DNA of 64,000 bases, from contig JABJJN010000018.1 of the NCBI GenBank assembly GCA_018660835.1, positions 1 to 64,000 on the forward strand, read 5' to 3'. Positions 1 through 8,287 of this stretch are shown piece by piece (within the stretch, counting starts at the first letter, position 1; every line of letters begins with the position of its first letter). A model generated the notes under the pieces. It was not told where the DNA came from. It worked only from the letters and a program-made list of their open reading frames with translations, and did not search any database. The position numbers were made by a program, and so were the translations under genes. The DNA is from Gemmatimonadota bacterium. GTDB lineage: Bacteria > Latescibacterota > UBA2968 > UBA8231.

Positions 1-2
1 CC

Positions 3-713
3 CTCCCCTTGTTCGCAGGGCTGGGCTGGTTCGTCGCCTGCCTGAGTCCAACATTGGTTGTGCCCTTGAATGTGCTCGTCAACGATCATCGAACCTATGT
101 CGCCCTGACTGGTATCATTTGGGTCGTCGGTGTGTTGACACAGAGAATGTCAAGGTCCCCTGCGCGGCGATTCGCGGCTGTCGCGGCCGTCACCGTGATG
201 TTGCTCCTTAGCTGGAATCGGACGGCAGCGTGGCAGACAGAGAACGCGATCTGGGCAGACGCCGTCCACAAGGGCCCACAGATGGCGATCGCCCAATACA
301 ATCTTGGATTCTCTCAACACCTTGCGGGACAATTTGATAGGTCGATCTCACACTATCGGTCTGCCCTTCGCATCGATGCAAACTATGTCCGCCCTATGAA
401 CAACCTGGCTGCCCTGTTGCGGGATCGAGGCGACCTGGCAGAAGCGCGATCCCTGCTGCAAACAGCTGCAGCGATTGAGCCAGACAATGCCGAAGTGCTC
501 AACAATCTGGGTATGGCACTTGCCGCTGACGGCGAACATGAACATGCAGTCCGTATCTTATTGCGCGCCAACGCGTTAATGCCACTATCCGCGGAGATTT
601 GGCTAAACCTGGGACTCGCCCAGCGGGATACGGGGTTGCGCTCTGAGGCGATGCAAAGCCTGCAGCGGGCGCTGCAGTTGGACCCCGCGATGCGGCAGCG
701 ACTGGCCCCATAG
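3..713 (+). CDS. TMTC-like membrane/TPR protein, C-terminal part (cut by left edge)
   Basis: The reading frame is open to the left edge, so the true start lies outside; an internal TTG at 9 is not needed. The visible part begins inside the membrane domain with the signature PLNVLVNDHRTY, which recurs in the three full-length paralogues downstream (PLNVLVNDHRLY at 3530-5530, PLIVLVNEHRLY at 5872-7818). Two hydrophobic stretches follow, then about 130 residues of TPR helices (QYNLGFSQHLAGQFDRSISH, NNLAALLRDRGDLAEA, LNNLGMALAADGEHEHA, IWLNLGLAQRDTGLRSEA). The family is the bacterial counterpart of TMTC proteins (GT-C fold plus TPR, O-mannosylation in animals); the enzymatic role here is inferred. 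It converges on the next gene with 31 bases between stops. Confidence 0.75.
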   Translation, partial: LPLFAGLGWFVACLSPTLVVPLNVLVNDHRTYVALTGIIWVVGVLTQRMSRSPARRFAAVAAVTVMLLLSWNRTAAWQTENAIWADAVHKGPQMAIAQYNLGFSQHLAGQFDRSISHYRSALRIDANYVRPMNNLAALLRDRGDLAEARSLLQTAAAIEPDNAEVLNNLGMALAADGEHEHAVRILLRANALMPLSAEIWLNLGLAQRDTGLRSEAMQSLQRALQLDPAMRQRLAP

Positions 714-744
714 GTAAAGTGGTTGGTCAGGAGCTGCGGCTGCC

Positions 745-2589
745 TCACGGTTGCTGAGTCGGGGGCCCAGCACTTTCCAGGAGATCCAGTTCAGCCAGAT
801 TCTGCCTCACCACTGTCAGTCCTGGTGACAGCGCCTGAGCCTGCAGCCAGGCGGATCTGGCAGCAGCCAGATTGCCGCGCCGAGCCTCGATGAAGCCGAG
901 ATTCACCCAGCCATCCAGCCAGTCTGCGTGCCTCTCGACAGCGACCCTCAAAGAGGACGCCGCCACATCCCGTTGGCCCAGTTCCTCCTGAATCAGTGAG
1001 CGTTCCATGATCGCCTCTGGCCAATCTGGCCTGGCGATAAGGGCACGATTCAGCAGCTCGACAGCTTCCGCCGGCGCCCGTTGTCTGCTGGCGAGGGCGA
1101 GATTGTAGAGGACTCCTGGGCTCTTCGGATACTGCGTAAGTAGGGAATACAGTATGTCAGATGCCTTGACTAATTCATTTTGCTGCAACAAGATACTGGC
1201 AATGTTTAACTGTATTTCCAAGCGTCCCCCATAGAGTTGATCAGCTCTTTGCAGCACCTTAAGAGCCTGTTCACCCTGGCCGCCTCGCCGTAACGCATCC
1301 CCCAGGAACTCGTGGGCCCTGGCTGATAAGGGTGACACAGATCGGGCATTGTGCCAGAGGGAGATCTCCGTCTTCCAGATATCCACATTCGCCGCCGCCT
1401 GACCACTCCAAATGACCAGCAAGGCCCCCACCCATCCATATTGGAAACGCTTGTCGACCGTGAGGGGTCGCACGTGTTTGACTCCGCAGACCAGCAAGAT
1501 GACAGACAATGCCAGAACCGGATACAGTCGATGTTCACTCACTACCGTATGCAAAGGAATGACACTGGGGATCACGAGGGGCATCCCTGCGACGATGAGT
1601 CCCAAGCCGATCCGCCGGCCGATTCGACTGCTCGCAAGCACCCATATAGCACTGGTGCACAAAAATGCACCGAACAAATGCCCACTGCCGGCAGGACGAG
1701 TATCTACGGGATGGATGACACTCAATGGATGTGAGACCACGAGCAGCTTGAGCTGATAGACCCAGCTATGCAACTGAACCATGAGTTGCTCGAGACCACT
1801 ACGTACGTGCTGATCCACCAGGGATGCTTGAATCAGATGTTGCATCCAGATGAGGTACGCAGCGGCGAGCAGCATAAAGGGCAGCAGGGGCAGAAACTGG
1901 CTTGCCCAGGGCCTCGCGGAAGTGTCTGCCAGCGGCGCAGGAGGCGATCTCGGAAAAAGCCGGTCAAATCCCAACAGAATGGCGGGTGTCACGATCATCG
2001 TTGACTTGCAGCCCAGAGCCAGGGCGAAGCAAATCAATGCACCCCAGACACGTGCTCTCCTCCACAGCAGAAGCGTCAGCAGCATAAAGAGCGTCCCCAT
2101 GCTCTCCGAACGGGCACTGATGTACAGGGCGGTTTCGCTGGCGAGGGGATGGAGCAGGAACCCCAGGCCAGCCAGGATGGCGACAGCTGCGGGGGTCCGG
2201 GATAACGAGGCACGACGCGAGTCTGCGCAAACAGCACCCACCAGAGCCCAGATCAGCCAGCTCACGACGATATGAAGAAGGACATTCGACACATGCAGGG
2301 CAGCGATCCAGTTCAGGTCACTGACGAGGGCCGTGGTCAGTGTGTAGCTGACCAGCAATAGCGGACGATACATCGCTCGATCAGATTGACCCGAAAACTG
2401 GGTCGCATCAGAGAAATAGCCGGCCAGACCGCTCAGATCCAGGCGGCTCAGATCACTCAGATGCGGGTTCTGCCTGATCGAGTGATGATCATCAAAATGG
2501 AAGGGAGCATCGAAAGCAGCTGCATACAGTCCGCTGCCGACGATGCCGAGCAACGCCAGTACGAGGAGGGCGCGAACCGGCGATGCCAC
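745..2589 (-). CDS. TMTC-like GT-C membrane protein with C-terminal TPRs (paralogue 2)
   Basis: A 614-residue protein with a GTG start, beginning 7 bases after the stop of the cysteine synthase gene upstream. The first membrane helix (about residues 5-25) is followed by FHFDDHHSIRQNPHL, the Asp-Asp loop motif typical of TMTC and other GT-C glycosyltransferases, where an acidic pair sits in the first extracytoplasmic loop. Then come YISARSESMGTL, several hydrophobic segments to about residue 390, and VVSEHRLYPVLAL. Residues about 415-600 are TPR repeats. Family knowledge points to lipid-linked sugar transfer onto proteins with the TPRs outside the membrane; the substrate is unknown. It is the last gene of the cys/TMTC operon. 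Confidence 0.78.
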   Translation of the reverse strand: MASPVRALLVLALLGIVGSGLYAAAFDAPFHFDDHHSIRQNPHLSDLSRLDLSGLAGYFSDATQFSGQSDRAMYRPLLLVSYTLTTALVSDLNWIAALHVSNVLLHIVVSWLIWALVGAVCADSRRASLSRTPAAVAILAGLGFLLHPLASETALYISARSESMGTLFMLLTLLLWRRARVWGALICFALALGCKSTMIVTPAILLGFDRLFPRSPPAPLADTSARPWASQFLPLLPFMLLAAAYLIWMQHLIQASLVDQHVRSGLEQLMVQLHSWVYQLKLLVVSHPLSVIHPVDTRPAGSGHLFGAFLCTSAIWVLASSRIGRRIGLGLIVAGMPLVIPSVIPLHTVVSEHRLYPVLALSVILLVCGVKHVRPLTVDKRFQYGWVGALLVIWSGQAAANVDIWKTEISLWHNARSVSPLSARAHEFLGDALRRGGQGEQALKVLQRADQLYGGRLEIQLNIASILLQQNELVKASDILYSLLTQYPKSPGVLYNLALASRQRAPAEAVELLNRALIARPDWPEAIMERSLIQEELGQRDVAASSLRVAVERHADWLDGWVNLGFIEARRGNLAAARSAWLQAQALSPGLTVVRQNLAELDLLESAGPPTQQP

Positions 2590-2596
2590 CAGGCCG

Positions 2597-3517
2597 CTAC
2601 TCGTAGACCCGAGTGCTCAGATACCGCAGGCCGCTGTCACAGAGAATCGTGACGACCCGGTGCTCGGGCGACAACTCCTTGGCGACCTGGGAGGCGAGCC
2701 ACACATTTGCGCCCGCAGATATTCCCACGAGGACCCCTTCTTCGCGTGCAAGGCGGCGACACATCTCGTAGGCGTCATCGTCCTCGATCATTCGAACCTC
2801 ATCAACAACCGTGCGATCGAGCGTATCAGGCACGAATCCGGCACCGATCCCCTCGATATAACTGATTCCTGGTTCACCCCCCGTCAGTACCGGCGAACCT
2901 GCCGGCTCGCCCGCGACGATGCGAACCCGGTCACCCAACTCCGCTTTGAGCACAGCGCCCACGCCGCTGATCGATCCACCGGTTCCGACACCGGCGACGA
3001 AGGCATCAACTCCTTCGGGGATCTGCGTCAGAATCTCTGTCGCCGTCGTGCGCTTGTGCATCTCGGGATTTGCCGGATTCTCAAATTGCTGGGGCATGTA
3101 ATAGCCGGGATTGTCGCGCACCAACTCCTGGGCGCGATCTATCGCTCCCCGCATGCCATCTGCCGCAGAGGTGAGGACCACTTCGGCGCCAAATGCCTGC
3201 ATCTGCAGACGACGCTCTCTGCTGGCCGTATCGAACATGGTGACGATGAGTCGATACCCCTTCACTGCGGCCACCATAGCCAGGCCGATCCCCGTATTGC
3301 CACTTGTCGGCTCAACAATCGTTCCACCGGGCTGCAACTGCCCTGTCGCTTCGGCTGCCTCCACCATGGCGAGGGCGATGCGATCCTTCACACTACCACC
3401 CGGATTCGCCGACTCCAGCTTGGCCCAAACCTGGGCGCCCCCAGGAGCGATGACTTTCTGCAGTCGCACCATCGGCGTCGCCCCGATCAACTCAAGAATG
3501 TTTTCTGCCCGCTTCAA
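2597..3517 (-). CDS. cysK: Cysteine synthase (CysK/CysM family, PLP-dependent)
   Basis: A 306-residue fold-type II PLP enzyme forming cysteine from an activated serine and a sulfur donor. The PLP lysine is K44 in NPGGSVKDR; the phosphate/substrate loop TSGNTG spans 71-76; GVGTGGSISGVG is the PLP phosphate loop; and GISAGAN and DSGLRYLST lie near the C terminus. Length is normal for CysK. The start is TTG at 3517, 12 bases after the stop of the TMTC gene upstream, with a weak GGGAT ribosome site. A second synthase of this family lies in the same operon (8288-9268), so the two probably differ in sulfur donor: sulfide versus the CysO-like thiocarboxylate. Which is which is inferred from similarity to M. 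tuberculosis CysM. Confidence 0.9.
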   Translation of the reverse strand: MKRAENILELIGATPMVRLQKVIAPGGAQVWAKLESANPGGSVKDRIALAMVEAAEATGQLQPGGTIVEPTSGNTGIGLAMVAAVKGYRLIVTMFDTASRERRLQMQAFGAEVVLTSAADGMRGAIDRAQELVRDNPGYYMPQQFENPANPEMHKRTTATEILTQIPEGVDAFVAGVGTGGSISGVGAVLKAELGDRVRIVAGEPAGSPVLTGGEPGISYIEGIGAGFVPDTLDRTVVDEVRMIEDDDAYEMCRRLAREEGVLVGISAGANVWLASQVAKELSPEHRVVTILCDSGLRYLSTRVYE

Positions 3518-3529
3518 ATTTGTATCCCG

Positions 3530-5530
3530 TCAGCCACCGTTTAGTTGTTTGATGCGTTGCCGCACCGCCTCCCCCACTGCCGGCGCCACAGGCCACGCCT
3601 GCAGGAAACGTTGAAAGTTGCGGACAGCTTGTTGTGGCATGCCTTGTTGCTCGTAAGCAAGAGCCAACAGGTAATACAACTTGCCTTGCACCGGTCCCAC
3701 AAGCAAGGCCGCCTCACCCACCTGCTGCGCAAAGGCCGGATTCCCTTGTCGGATGGCAAGATCTGCCAGGTTGTATATGGCACCTTGGTGCGCTGGATTC
3801 GACCGAATCACCACCTGGTAGTGCTGCACCGCCTCCTGCACACGCCCACCATCATAGAGCAGATTGGCGAGACTGAAATGAGTTTCCACATGGCCCGGAT
3901 CTTTCGCCAGGGCCAATCTGAAATCGGCTTCCGCTGCCTTGTCCTGGAACAATCCCCGCTGCACGAGTGCGCGACGACGGTAGAGTTCCGGATCCTGCGC
4001 TCGGTGTGCGATCGTCCGTGTAAGAACATCCAGAGCAACCTGGGGGCTGCCCGACGAATCCTGCAGGACCGCCAGATTGATTGCTGCCTGTGCAAAGGCT
4101 GGTGCCAGCTCGAGACTGCGAGCGAAGGCCTCCACAGCTGCCATCGTATCACCGCGAGCATGCAGAGCGCGCCCGAGATTATAGTGAGTCTGTTCATTGT
4201 TGGGCGCCAACTCGACGGCCCGTTCGTAGCTGGGCAACGCCAACTCGATTCCGGTCTGTTCCTGTTGCTCACCAAGATGCAAGTGGGCCCGATACGCACC
4301 AGGCGCCTTGTCGACGGCATCTTGCCACAAAGTCAGACCACTGGACCAAACGTCAACACGTTGCGCACTGAGCGTGCCCATCACCAACAAGCCGACGAGG
4401 AAGGTGGAGCCCCACCATTTTTGTCTCTGGGCACCGGAAGCAATCGACGCAAGACCAAAGCTGCCTGAAAACAGCGGTACCAGCAGGGCCAACACTGGAT
4501 ACAGACGATGATCATTCACCAGGACGTTGAGAGGAATCAGCGTTGACGGTGCAAGTGTGACGAGAGCGCAAGCAAAGACAACCTTGTGCAACGATGAAGC
4601 CAGTCGCCAGATCGCGACACAGACCGAACCGAGCACTAGCGCCGCCAGCACGACGGTCGGGTCGACGCGATGAGCCTCGGAAAAGGCGTGCTCGACGCTC
4701 AGGTCTGTGGGCACAAATAGTAGATGACAGTAGTAGACGATGGCCTTCGTCTGCGTCATCAGCTGCGAACTCAGCGATCGCACAGGCTGCCCAACTGCTG
4801 TACCCAGAGCTTGTCGGGTCTGTAGCAGATACGCCAGGATGATCAGCGCGAAGGGTAGCATCAGCAGAAAATGACGACGTGTACGCAGTTCCCACAGGGC
4901 CAGCATGGCGATGGAAGTGATCGCCGTTGCCTTCGCCAGCAGACCTGCAAACATGGCCAGGGCGGCGCCAGCAAGGGGTCGCGTTTTTTCTTCTCGGCGC
5001 CCATAGATGTAGGCGCCAAATGCGACGAGCAAACCGAGCGTCGCCAGTGATTCAGAGCGAGAACTCACATAACTGGCGACCTCGACGGCGAGCGGATGTA
5101 CTGCAAACAGAGCTGCAGCGGGCAGGGCCCTTCTTGCCAATCCGGATGTTGTGGCCAGCCAGCCTACGACCCCGGCGCAGGCCAGGTGCAGCAGCACATT
5201 CACCAGGTGGTATCCACGTGGATTGAGTCCGCCAAACTCGTAGTTCAAGCGATAACTCAGGACCACGAGGGGACGAAACATTCCGCGTTCGGGATCTACA
5301 GAAAAGGCCCTTGGCTCGAAAAGACCAACAGCGTTATCGAGGCCCCGTACATGTGGGTTCTCGACAACGCTGTGCAGATCGTCGTAGTGAAAAGGATGAT
5401 CAAGAGTAGGGCCATAGATTGCGGCCAGCGCCAGAAATAATAGCAGCCAACCGACCCAGGCACGCCTACCGCAGAGGTGACTCGACAACATGCTGGAATC
5501 TTTGTCTAAAGTGGGTCCCGCGCTGAGCAT
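3530..5530 (-). CDS. TMTC-like GT-C membrane protein with C-terminal TPRs (paralogue 3)
   Basis: A 666-residue integral membrane protein, the longest of the paralogues. A hydrophobic segment near residues 25-45 leads to PFHYDDLHSVVENPHV, the acidic first-loop motif shared with TMTC proteins. YVSSRSESLATLG follows near residue 155, and PLNVLVNDHRLYPVLAL closes the membrane domain around residue 345. The C-terminal half holds about seven TPR units. The start could also be the Met 14 codons inside, since neither start has a strong ribosome site. It lies between the cysO-like gene (36 bases upstream) and cysK (12 bases downstream), so it is co-transcribed with the cysteine genes. Confidence 0.78.
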   Translation of the reverse strand: MLSAGPTLDKDSSMLSSHLCGRRAWVGWLLLFLALAAIYGPTLDHPFHYDDLHSVVENPHVRGLDNAVGLFEPRAFSVDPERGMFRPLVVLSYRLNYEFGGLNPRGYHLVNVLLHLACAGVVGWLATTSGLARRALPAAALFAVHPLAVEVASYVSSRSESLATLGLLVAFGAYIYGRREEKTRPLAGAALAMFAGLLAKATAITSIAMLALWELRTRRHFLLMLPFALIILAYLLQTRQALGTAVGQPVRSLSSQLMTQTKAIVYYCHLLFVPTDLSVEHAFSEAHRVDPTVVLAALVLGSVCVAIWRLASSLHKVVFACALVTLAPSTLIPLNVLVNDHRLYPVLALLVPLFSGSFGLASIASGAQRQKWWGSTFLVGLLVMGTLSAQRVDVWSSGLTLWQDAVDKAPGAYRAHLHLGEQQEQTGIELALPSYERAVELAPNNEQTHYNLGRALHARGDTMAAVEAFARSLELAPAFAQAAINLAVLQDSSGSPQVALDVLTRTIAHRAQDPELYRRRALVQRGLFQDKAAEADFRLALAKDPGHVETHFSLANLLYDGGRVQEAVQHYQVVIRSNPAHQGAIYNLADLAIRQGNPAFAQQVGEAALLVGPVQGKLYYLLALAYEQQGMPQQAVRNFQRFLQAWPVAPAVGEAVRQRIKQLNGG

Positions 5531-5566
5531 AGACGTCGAAATGCTCGATCTGGGTACCCCAGCTTG

Positions 5567-5845
5567 CTAGCAACCGCCAGCGATCGCGGGGACGATGGTC
5601 ACGCTGTCCCCTTCGTTCAACGGCGTGCCTTTGCCATCGAGAAATCGAATATCTTCGTCATTGACATAGAGATTGACATAGCGACGAATCTCACCGGCAT
5701 CATCAAGAAGCTTTTCCTGAATCCCTGCATACGCAGCTTCAAGACTATCGACGAGCTCACCGACACTGGCAGCCTCAACGGTGACTTCCGCTGCATTGCC
5801 CGTGAGTTTGCGTAGTGGGGTTGGAATATGAACGGTAATGGCCAT
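5567..5845 (-). CDS. cysO: CysO-like ubiquitin-fold sulfur carrier protein ending Gly-Gly-Cys
   Basis: A 92-residue ThiS/MoaD-family protein starting at 5845, not at the upstream in-frame ATG at 5875, because AGGAG sits 6-7 bases before this ATG. It resembles mycobacterial CysO along its length: MAITVHIPTPLR at the start, YVNLYVNDEDIRF in the middle and GDSVTIVPA near the end. In CysO the C-terminal Gly is converted to a thiocarboxylate that gives sulfur to CysM. Here the last residues are Gly90-Gly91-Cys92 followed by a TAG stop, so one Cys follows the di-glycine. By analogy with QbsE/QbsD, the JAMM peptidase encoded at 7769-8236 would remove it. No E1-like activating enzyme is visible in the window. 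Confidence 0.9.
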   Translation of the reverse strand: MAITVHIPTPLRKLTGNAAEVTVEAASVGELVDSLEAAYAGIQEKLLDDAGEIRRYVNLYVNDEDIRFLDGKGTPLNEGDSVTIVPAIAGGC

Positions 5846-5871
5846 GATCTCTCCTCTTTCGTTTCTCTCGC

Positions 5872-7818
5872 TCAAGGCGAAGTCTGGCGAACCTTCAAGG
5901 CCCGCAGCCGATCTTGGGCAGATCGCCGAATGACACTGCCCTCTTCGGCATTTCGTATAGCCTCGACATAAGCCTGTGCCGCGGCCGTTTCATTTCCTTG
6001 CTCGACGTACAGATTGCCGAGATTGTACCAAACATCGGGAGAATCTGCATTGATGGCGATGGCACTCTGGTATGCGCTCAGAGCTTCGGCCAACTGCCCC
6101 GCACGTCGCAGTGCAATCGCGCGCGACACAAAGACATCGACAGATCTCTCACCGGCCTCCCAAGCACGATCCAACCAGTCTAGAATCTCGGCAGTGGAAC
6201 CATTCTCATGAAGTCCAATCTGTGCGATTCGCAACTGTGCCCGCCCCTGGGTCAAATCGAAACCAAGAGCTGCCTCATACTGGTTCCGCGCTTCGCTCAT
6301 CTGCCCTTGGCGGAAGTAGGTCTGCCCGAGATTCATCCTTGCAGGGACATTGTCAGGCGACCTTTCCAACAACGCCTGAAACTGCAGCGACGCTTCGTCC
6401 AATCGTCCCCGAACCAGATACGACCGACCAAGATTGTTACGCGCCGCCGCGTGAAATGGTCGCAATGCAAGGGCGCGAAGATAGGCCTGCTCGGCTAGCT
6501 CGAATTCGCCTTCCGAGTCCAGCACATCTGCCCAGCGCAATTGTGCTTTGAGAGAGGCCGGTGCTTTCTGCGCCGCGTCCTGCCACAGACTGCTTTCCGA
6601 GCGCCAAACATCGACCCTCTGAACCGTGAGAAGTGCGAGCATGATAGTATACGCGGCGATCAATCCAGCAGCCACCGGCCGGCACTTCAGATGCAACGAA
6701 CTAAGAACCACAGCGATCAGAACGAGGGCGCCAATTCCTGCTCCGTAGAGACGGTGTTCGTTCACTAAGACAATGAGAGGGACAACGGTCGTCGGCAGCA
6801 GGCAGATCAACCACCACAGGCTACCCCATCTCCACGTGCCCCGCCCCTTGTAGCAAACAATGGCGAGACTACCGACGAAGAGCGCCGCCAAACCAACGAT
6901 TGGGTCTAGCGCACGACTTACATCGAACTGATGCTCGACACTCAAGCGCACGGGCATCACCGTTAGCCACAGATAGTAGCCGAGCGCTTTTGCCTGTGTC
7001 GCCACCTGTGCGAATCTGTCGCGCACAGGTGCGTCGAAAACCGCCTTGGCAAGCAGAGACCTGATCAGCGTCAGATAGACGACAAGAACGACGGCAACCA
7101 CACTTGCCCACAGAATCCTTGTCCTATTGGCGACGCTCTGCCCCTCACCAGACGATGAATGATCACCAGACGGAGAATGATCTTGTGTGCGTTGCCATCC
7201 AAGCAACGCCAGTGCAGGCGAAACGATGGCGACGGACTTCGACATCAGGGCCATGATCAAACACACGACACCCGTGAGTCGGTGCGTCGTCGTGGACGCG
7301 CGCAGCGTCAGACTGCAGAACAGAAGAACACCCAGCGTCGCAAGCAGTTGAGACCGACTGCTGACATAGGAAACAGCTTCGCTATTGAGTGGATGCACGG
7401 CGAACAGCACGGACGCTAAAGCACACGCTCCCGCCGAAAGCCCGAGGAGGCGAAGTAGCCAAAGGACGGCAACCGTATTGGCAGCATGGAGCATGACATT
7501 GCCGAGGTGATACGACCACGGGCGGTCACCGGACACGGCTCGGTTCAAACTGAATGTCGTCAGCAACCACGGCCGATACATCGCACTCTCCGGGTTCACC
7601 GAAAACATGGATGGATCGTGGAAAAAGTTAACCGTATTCGATAGGGACAGATGCGGATTGCGCACGACTGCGTGAAAATCGTCGTAGTGGAATCCGCTAC
7701 GCAGCGTCCCCTGGTAGAGGACAGCTACAAGCAGGACGAGAAGCAGGGCGACGCGTCGCTGAGAACCGTCAATCGACAATGTCGATTTCGACCTCGACGA
7801 AATCTCGGCTCTCCTCAT
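5872..7818 (-). CDS. TMTC-like GT-C membrane protein with C-terminal TPRs (paralogue 4)
   Basis: A 648-residue membrane protein with the first helix at about residues 24-38, then SGFHYDDFHAVVRNPHL (acidic first-loop motif), YVSSRSQLLATLG near residue 135 and PLIVLVNEHRLYGAGI near residue 345. Residues about 410-640 are TPR helices such as AARNNLGRSYLVRGRLDEAS and VWYNLGNLYVEQGNETAA. The ATG at 7818 overlaps the JAMM gene by 50 bases. An in-frame TTG spanning the JAMM stop would give a 14-residue shorter N terminus ahead of the first helix, so the start is uncertain. The gene lies between the JAMM and CysO-like genes, 26 bases from the latter. Protein O-glycosylation is the family-level expectation; the acceptor is unknown. 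Confidence 0.78.
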   Translation of the reverse strand: MRRAEISSRSKSTLSIDGSQRRVALLLVLLVAVLYQGTLRSGFHYDDFHAVVRNPHLSLSNTVNFFHDPSMFSVNPESAMYRPWLLTTFSLNRAVSGDRPWSYHLGNVMLHAANTVAVLWLLRLLGLSAGACALASVLFAVHPLNSEAVSYVSSRSQLLATLGVLLFCSLTLRASTTTHRLTGVVCLIMALMSKSVAIVSPALALLGWQRTQDHSPSGDHSSSGEGQSVANRTRILWASVVAVVLVVYLTLIRSLLAKAVFDAPVRDRFAQVATQAKALGYYLWLTVMPVRLSVEHQFDVSRALDPIVGLAALFVGSLAIVCYKGRGTWRWGSLWWLICLLPTTVVPLIVLVNEHRLYGAGIGALVLIAVVLSSLHLKCRPVAAGLIAAYTIMLALLTVQRVDVWRSESSLWQDAAQKAPASLKAQLRWADVLDSEGEFELAEQAYLRALALRPFHAAARNNLGRSYLVRGRLDEASLQFQALLERSPDNVPARMNLGQTYFRQGQMSEARNQYEAALGFDLTQGRAQLRIAQIGLHENGSTAEILDWLDRAWEAGERSVDVFVSRAIALRRAGQLAEALSAYQSAIAINADSPDVWYNLGNLYVEQGNETAAAQAYVEAIRNAEEGSVIRRSAQDRLRALKVRQTSP

Positions 7819-8236
7819 CCCAACCGAAGGCCTTGGTTGCCCTCACATCTGATTCACCATAGACGGAAACGACAACGTATACGGCATCGGGATAGGCAGG
7901 TTCATCCCAAGCCATCGCGCGCTCCTTGTCTTCCTCAGAAAAGTAGGTGTCACAATCGATGTGGCTGTGATAGAAACCAGTCACCAGACCACCGGACTTT
8001 TCAGTGGTAGAGACAATCTGAAACAACTGCTGCGGTTCAATGAAGTAGGCGATGCGCGACTCTCGGGGGTACTGCTCAGGATCCTTTGCGTGTAGTTCAT
8101 CCTGGATATTACGACAGGGGTGTACCTGCGACGCCGCATCGACGGCCGTTGCCGTGAGAATGCCACAGCATTCGGCCGGGTATTCGGCTCCGGCCTGTGA
8201 AAAAATCTGATCGAGATCCTGACGACGCAGCTTCAT
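7769..8236 (-). CDS. mec: Mec+-like JAMM/MPN zinc metallopeptidase
   Basis: A 155-residue JAB1/MPN+ domain protein. The full zinc site is present: Glu22 in YPAECCGIL, then HSH (His90, His92), Ser100 and Asp103 in the pattern H-x-H-x7-S-x2-D. Mec+ of M. tuberculosis hydrolyses the CysO-Cys adduct to release cysteine; QbsD of Pseudomonas trims residues after Gly-Gly of its sulfur carrier. Both roles fit here, because the partner carrier at 5567-5845 is encoded with one extra Cys after Gly-Gly. AAGGGAG precedes the ATG by 4 bases. It lies 51 bases after the CysM-type gene and overlaps the following TMTC gene. Cytoplasmic; no signal peptide. Confidence 0.9.
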   Translation of the reverse strand: MKLRRQDLDQIFSQAGAEYPAECCGILTATAVDAASQVHPCRNIQDELHAKDPEQYPRESRIAYFIEPQQLFQIVSTTEKSGGLVTGFYHSHIDCDTYFSEEDKERAMAWDEPAYPDAVYVVVSVYGESDVRATKAFGWDEESRDFVEVEIDIVD

Positions 8237-8287
8237 AGTACTCCCTTGGGGTGCATAGATATTGATGCCGGTGCTTACCTGTTGATG

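Noticed and set aside
2543..3544. Plus-strand open frame of 333 codons opposite cysK
   Set aside because: It lies wholly antisense to a gene with all cysteine synthase motifs, has no ribosome site and a composition of Arg/His/Ser-rich antisense translation.
3545..4468. Plus-strand open frame of 307 codons opposite a TMTC gene
   Set aside because: Antisense to a well-supported membrane/TPR gene; no domain or hydrophobic pattern is visible.
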